A stretch of DNA of 49,588 nt. Source: Pseudomonadota bacterium. Lineage in GTDB: Bacteria; Pseudomonadota; Gammaproteobacteria; Steroidobacterales; Steroidobacteraceae. Below are positions 46,418 through 49,588 of this stretch, one piece after another (the first letter of the stretch is position 1; each line of letters opens with the position of its first letter). The notes under the pieces are model-generated. The model worked only from the letters and a program-made list of their open reading frames with translations, did no database searches and was not told the origin of the DNA. The stretch is taken from positions 1 through 49,588 of the forward strand of contig JAGTSG010000005.1 of the NCBI GenBank assembly GCA_018261655.1, given 5' to 3'. Position numbers and translations under genes: made by a program.

Positions 46418-48142
46418 TCAGGCGCCTTTCCTGGGGGCGTAGAGGTCCGTCAGGGTGCCCTCGAAGGCCTCGGCCGCGAACGCGACCGTCTCGGACAGCG
46501 TCGGGTGGGGATGGATGGTCAGGCCGACGTCGGCGGCGTCCGCGCCGAGCTCCACGGCGAGCGCCACTTCCGAGATCAGGTCGCCCGCGTTGGTGCCGAC
46601 GATGCCGCCGCCGACCACGCGGTGCGACTCCGGGTCGAACAGCAGCTTGGTGAAGCCCTCGTCCCGGTTGAGCGCCAGGGACCGGCCGCTCGCCATCCAG
46701 GGGAACAGGCCCTTGCCCAGCTTGCGGCCTTCGTCCCTGGCCTGCGATTCCGTGACGCCGACCCAGGCGATCTCGGGGTCGGTGTAAGCGACCGAGGGGA
46801 TGACCCGGGCGTCAAAGGAACTCTTCTGGCCGGCGGCCACCTCGGCGGCCACCTTCCCCTCGTGGGTGGCCTTGTGGGCGAGCATGGGCTGCCCGGTGAT
46901 GTCGCCAATCGCGTAGATACCCGGCACGCCGGTGCGCATCTGGCGATCGACCGGGATGTAGCCGCGTTCATCCACGCCAACGCCCGCTGCCGCGGCGTTG
47001 ATGAGCCTGCCGTTCGGCACGCGGCCGACCGCGACGAGGACACGATCGTACAGTGCGGCGCTGGCCTGCCCGGGCCCGGAGAACGAGACCCTGAGGCCTT
47101 CGTCCAGCGCCTCGACCCGCTCCAGCTTCGTGCCGGTCATGATCCTGCCGTAGCGCGCCGAAATGCGCTTCTCGAGCGGGCGCACCAGGTCCCGGTCGCA
47201 GCCCGGCATCAGCGCGGGCGTGAGTTCGACGACGCTGACCTGCGTGCCGAGCGCGTCGTAGACGCAGGCCATCTCGAGGCCGATGATGCCGCCGCCGACG
47301 ACCAGCATGCTGCCGGGCACGTCCTCCAGCGCGAGCGCGCCGGTCGAATCGAGGATGCGCGGGTCCGCCGGCAGCCCCGGCAGGCGGGCCGGCTCGGAAC
47401 CGGCCGCGATGATGCACTGCTCGAACGCCACGACCCGGACCCGGCCGTCCGGCTCGACGACCTCGAGACGGTTGCGGGCGGCGAACCGGCCAAAGCCGCG
47501 CAGGACCCGGACCTTGCGCTGCCTGGCAAGGATCGTCAGTCCGGCGGTGAGCTTGCCGACGATGCGGTTCTTCCACTGCCGCAAGCGCACGTGATCGATG
47601 GTCGGGTCGCCGTACATCAGGCCGTTCTCGGCCATCGACTCGACCTCCTCGATCACCCGCGCCGCATGCAGGAGCGCCTTGGAAGGGATGCAGCCTACGT
47701 TCAGGCAGACGCCGCCGAGCTGCGGCCAGCGGTCGACCAGCAGGACCTCGAGCCCCAGGTCGGCGGCCCGGAACGCCGCGGTGTAGCCGCCGGGACCGGC
47801 GCCGAGGACGACGAGCTGCACCTGGAGGTCCGCGCCTGGCGCGCCCGCCTGGAGCGGCGGCAATTCGTCCACCGCGGCCGCGGCCGCGACATCCGCCGGG
47901 CCGGGCGCCTCGAGCGCCAGGATCAGCGAACCCTTCGATACCCGGTCGCCCTTGGCGACGGCCACGTGCCTGACCGTGCCGGCCGCCGTCGACGGGACAT
48001 CCATCGTCGCCTTGTCCGTCTCGAGCGTCACGAGGGGCGTGTCGACCTCGACCTCGTCACCAGGCCGGACCAGGACCTCGATGACCTCGACGTCGTGAAA
48101 GTCGCCGAGGTCGGGAACCCGCTGCTCCGTCGTGCCGCTCAC
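46418..48142 (-). CDS. lpdA: Dihydrolipoyl dehydrogenase with N-terminal lipoyl domain (E3 of pyruvate dehydrogenase)
   Basis: E3 reoxidises the lipoyl group of E2 and makes NADH. The 574-residue protein adds a lipoyl domain at residues 5-80 (lipoyl Lys K44 in ETDKATMDVPS) to the FAD enzyme. The FAD-binding GAGPGG is at about 114-119, the redox disulfide is C146/C151 in GGVCLNVGCIPSK, the NAD-binding fold is VVGGGIIGLE, and the catalytic His is in TIHPHPTLSE. GTG at 48142 overlaps the aceF stop (GTGA). The lipoyl domain is nearly the same as one in AceF. This E3 form with its own lipoyl domain is known from several proteobacteria. Confidence 0.95.
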   Translation of the reverse strand: MSGTTEQRVPDLGDFHDVEVIEVLVRPGDEVEVDTPLVTLETDKATMDVPSTAAGTVRHVAVAKGDRVSKGSLILALEAPGPADVAAAAAVDELPPLQAGAPGADLQVQLVVLGAGPGGYTAAFRAADLGLEVLLVDRWPQLGGVCLNVGCIPSKALLHAARVIEEVESMAENGLMYGDPTIDHVRLRQWKNRIVGKLTAGLTILARQRKVRVLRGFGRFAARNRLEVVEPDGRVRVVAFEQCIIAAGSEPARLPGLPADPRILDSTGALALEDVPGSMLVVGGGIIGLEMACVYDALGTQVSVVELTPALMPGCDRDLVRPLEKRISARYGRIMTGTKLERVEALDEGLRVSFSGPGQASAALYDRVLVAVGRVPNGRLINAAAAGVGVDERGYIPVDRQMRTGVPGIYAIGDITGQPMLAHKATHEGKVAAEVAAGQKSSFDARVIPSVAYTDPEIAWVGVTESQARDEGRKLGKGLFPWMASGRSLALNRDEGFTKLLFDPESHRVVGGGIVGTNAGDLISEVALAVELGADAADVGLTIHPHPTLSETVAFAAEAFEGTLTDLYAPRKGA

Positions 48143-49588
48143 GGCACCGCCTCGAGCAGCGCGCGCGGCGCGGCCAGCGCCGCGGCCAGCGCGACGGTGA
48201 AGCGCGCCGCGTCGGCCCCGTCGATCACGCGGTGGTCGTAGGACAGGGACAGCGGCAGCATCAGCCTGGGCCGGAACTCGCCGTCGAGCCACACCGGCGT
48301 CATCTTCGAGCGTGAAACGCCGAGGATCGCGACCTCGGGCGCGTTGATGATCGGCGTGAAGGCGGTGCCGCCGATGCCACCCAGGCTCGAGATGGTGAAG
48401 CAGCCACCCTGCATCTCGGCGGCGGACAGCCGGCCCGTGCGCGCCTTCTCCGACAGCGCCGTGAGGTCGCGGGCGATCTCGTAGAGGTCCTTGCGGCCGG
48501 CGTCACGGATCACCGGGACGACGAGACCGTTCGGCGTGTCGGCCGCGAAACCGATGTGCAGGTACTTCTTGAAGACGAGGTTCTGGCCAGCGGCATCGAG
48601 CGAGGCGTTGAACCGCGGGAAGGACGCCAGCACGCGCGCGCAGGCGCGCACGATGAAAGCCAGCGGCGTCAGCTTGACGCCGGCGGCCGCGGCCGCGTCC
48701 TTCAGCTCGCTGCGCAGCGCCTCCAGGTCGGTGATGTCGGCTTCGTCGTGCTGGGTGACGTGCGGCAGGTTCACCCAGCTCGCATGCAGGCGCGGTCCCG
48801 AGATCCGCTGGATGCGCGTCAGGGGCTGCACTTCGACCGGGCCGAAGGCGGCGAAGTCGACTTCCGGCACCGCCGGCCACGCGGCGCCGGCGGACGGCGC
48901 GGCGGCGCCGGCCAGGACCGCCTTCACGAACGCCTTCACGTCGTCGTGCGTGATCCTGCCCTTGAGCCCCGTCCCGCTGACACGACCGAGGTCGACGCCG
49001 AGCTCGCGCGCCAGCCTCCTGACCGACGGCGAGGCGTGGGCCGTCGAGAACCCGGCTTCCTCGATCGGCGGCAGCCTTGCTGAGGGCGCTTCGATGCGTG
49101 CAGCCTGCGCCGGGGCGGCGGGCGGCGGTTCGGGCCGCGCCGGGGGGGGCGCCCTGCCGGGCGTGCCCCGCCCGGCCGCCGGCGCGGCGACTCCGTACAC
49201 CGACACCAGGACATCGCCGGCGTTGACCCTGGAGCCCCTGGACACGTGCACGGCCGTGACGCGACCCGCTGCCGTGGACGGGACGTCCATCGTCGCCTTG
49301 TCGGTTTCCAGCGTGACCAGCGGCGACTCCTGCCCGATGGTGTCACCGACGGCCACGAGCAGCTCGATGACCTCGACATCGTGGAAGTCGCCAAGATCGG
49401 GTACCCGGACCTCCAGGGTCGCTGGCGCGGCCTCCTGGCCGGCTCGCGGCGGGGCCGCGGCGGGGCCTGCGGGCGACGTCGGGACTGCGGACTCCATGCG
49501 CGCCACGGGGGCCGGGCCCGTCGGCCCTGCGGCCGCTTCCTCGAGCGCCACGACCGGGGCGCCTTTCGATACCCGCTGGCCCCTGGCG
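48139..49588 (-). CDS. aceF: Dihydrolipoyllysine acetyltransferase (E2 of pyruvate dehydrogenase), 5' end outside the window
   Basis: AceF is the E2 core that moves acetyl groups to CoA. At least 482 residues are visible, and the frame runs through 49588, so the start is off the window. Right at the edge ARGQRVSKGAPVVALE looks like the end of a first lipoyl domain. A second lipoyl domain follows (K in ETDKATMDVPS), then a Pro/Ala linker, an E1/E3-binding domain (HASPSVRRLARELGVDL) and the catalytic domain with DHRVIDGADAARF (catalytic His) and PLSLSYDHR. A frame starting at 49551 would be internal. aceE is expected upstream, beyond the window. Confidence 0.95.
   Translation of the reverse strand, partial: ARGQRVSKGAPVVALEEAAAGPTGPAPVARMESAVPTSPAGPAAAPPRAGQEAAPATLEVRVPDLGDFHDVEVIELLVAVGDTIGQESPLVTLETDKATMDVPSTAAGRVTAVHVSRGSRVNAGDVLVSVYGVAAPAAGRGTPGRAPPPARPEPPPAAPAQAARIEAPSARLPPIEEAGFSTAHASPSVRRLARELGVDLGRVSGTGLKGRITHDDVKAFVKAVLAGAAAPSAGAAWPAVPEVDFAAFGPVEVQPLTRIQRISGPRLHASWVNLPHVTQHDEADITDLEALRSELKDAAAAAGVKLTPLAFIVRACARVLASFPRFNASLDAAGQNLVFKKYLHIGFAADTPNGLVVPVIRDAGRKDLYEIARDLTALSEKARTGRLSAAEMQGGCFTISSLGGIGGTAFTPIINAPEVAILGVSRSKMTPVWLDGEFRPRLMLPLSLSYDHRVIDGADAARFTVALAAALAAPRALLEAVP

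Overview
This 49.6 kb window is GC-rich chromosomal DNA carrying core housekeeping genes. It most likely comes from a gammaproteobacterium, perhaps a Xanthomonadales/Steroidobacterales/Chromatiales-type lineage. The evidence is gene order known from gammaproteobacteria: folK-panB-panC beside pcnB; lptFG divergent from pepA-holC-valS; purM-purN with DUF2066 and DUF3108 neighbours and hda close by; metG-rnfB-nth; and aceF-lpdA in which both proteins carry lipoyl domains. GTG and TTG starts and 1-8 nt start/stop overlaps are frequent. I see no insertion sequence, prophage, CRISPR array or rRNA. No stretch longer than about 300 bases lacks a gene.

Layout. 1-3586 (minus): pcnB, folK, a deoxynucleoside kinase, panB and the start of panC (folate and pantothenate supply). 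3603-3749: a tRNA-Glu(CTC) with its own promoter. 3800-6213 (plus): a sulfotransferase-like protein, a class IV aminotransferase and an unknown protein. 6313-7552: cytochrome c' and a convergent cytochrome b561-like protein. 7685-10354: RDD protein, lptG and lptF. 10534-20276 (plus): pepA, holC, a 106-aa protein, valS, MoxR ATPase, DUF58 protein, TgpA-type transglutaminase and MtfA-type peptidase, largely translationally coupled. 20243-25220 (minus): MFS exporter, prfC, rimI, uracil-DNA glycosylase and pssA. 25386-27733: proS and a lytic transglycosylase. 27765-29479: acylphosphatase, DUF4398 lipoprotein, wrbA and DUF2069. 29491-31763 (minus): hda, a CDP-alcohol phosphatidyltransferase and DUF2066. 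31874-34262: purM, purN and DUF3108. 34272-35932 (minus): dcd and mrp. 36115-40707: a HEAT-repeat/Ser-Thr kinase fusion followed by two PilT-family ATPases. 40806-44213: metG, rnfB, nth and a 30-codon remnant. 44249-46404: an MNIO (DUF692), DUF2063 and DoxX set. 46418-49588 (minus): lpdA and a partial aceF.

Most of the window is informational and biosynthetic. The accessory-looking parts are: (i) the kinase-pilT-pilT operon, which suggests phosphorylation-linked control of type IV pilus retraction; (ii) the MNIO/DUF2063/DoxX set, which resembles bufferin/Hvf-type RiPP maturation loci but has no precursor peptide gene beside it; (iii) the sulfotransferase-like/aminotransferase pair; and (iv) a family of long intergenic palindromes found after prfC and before metG.
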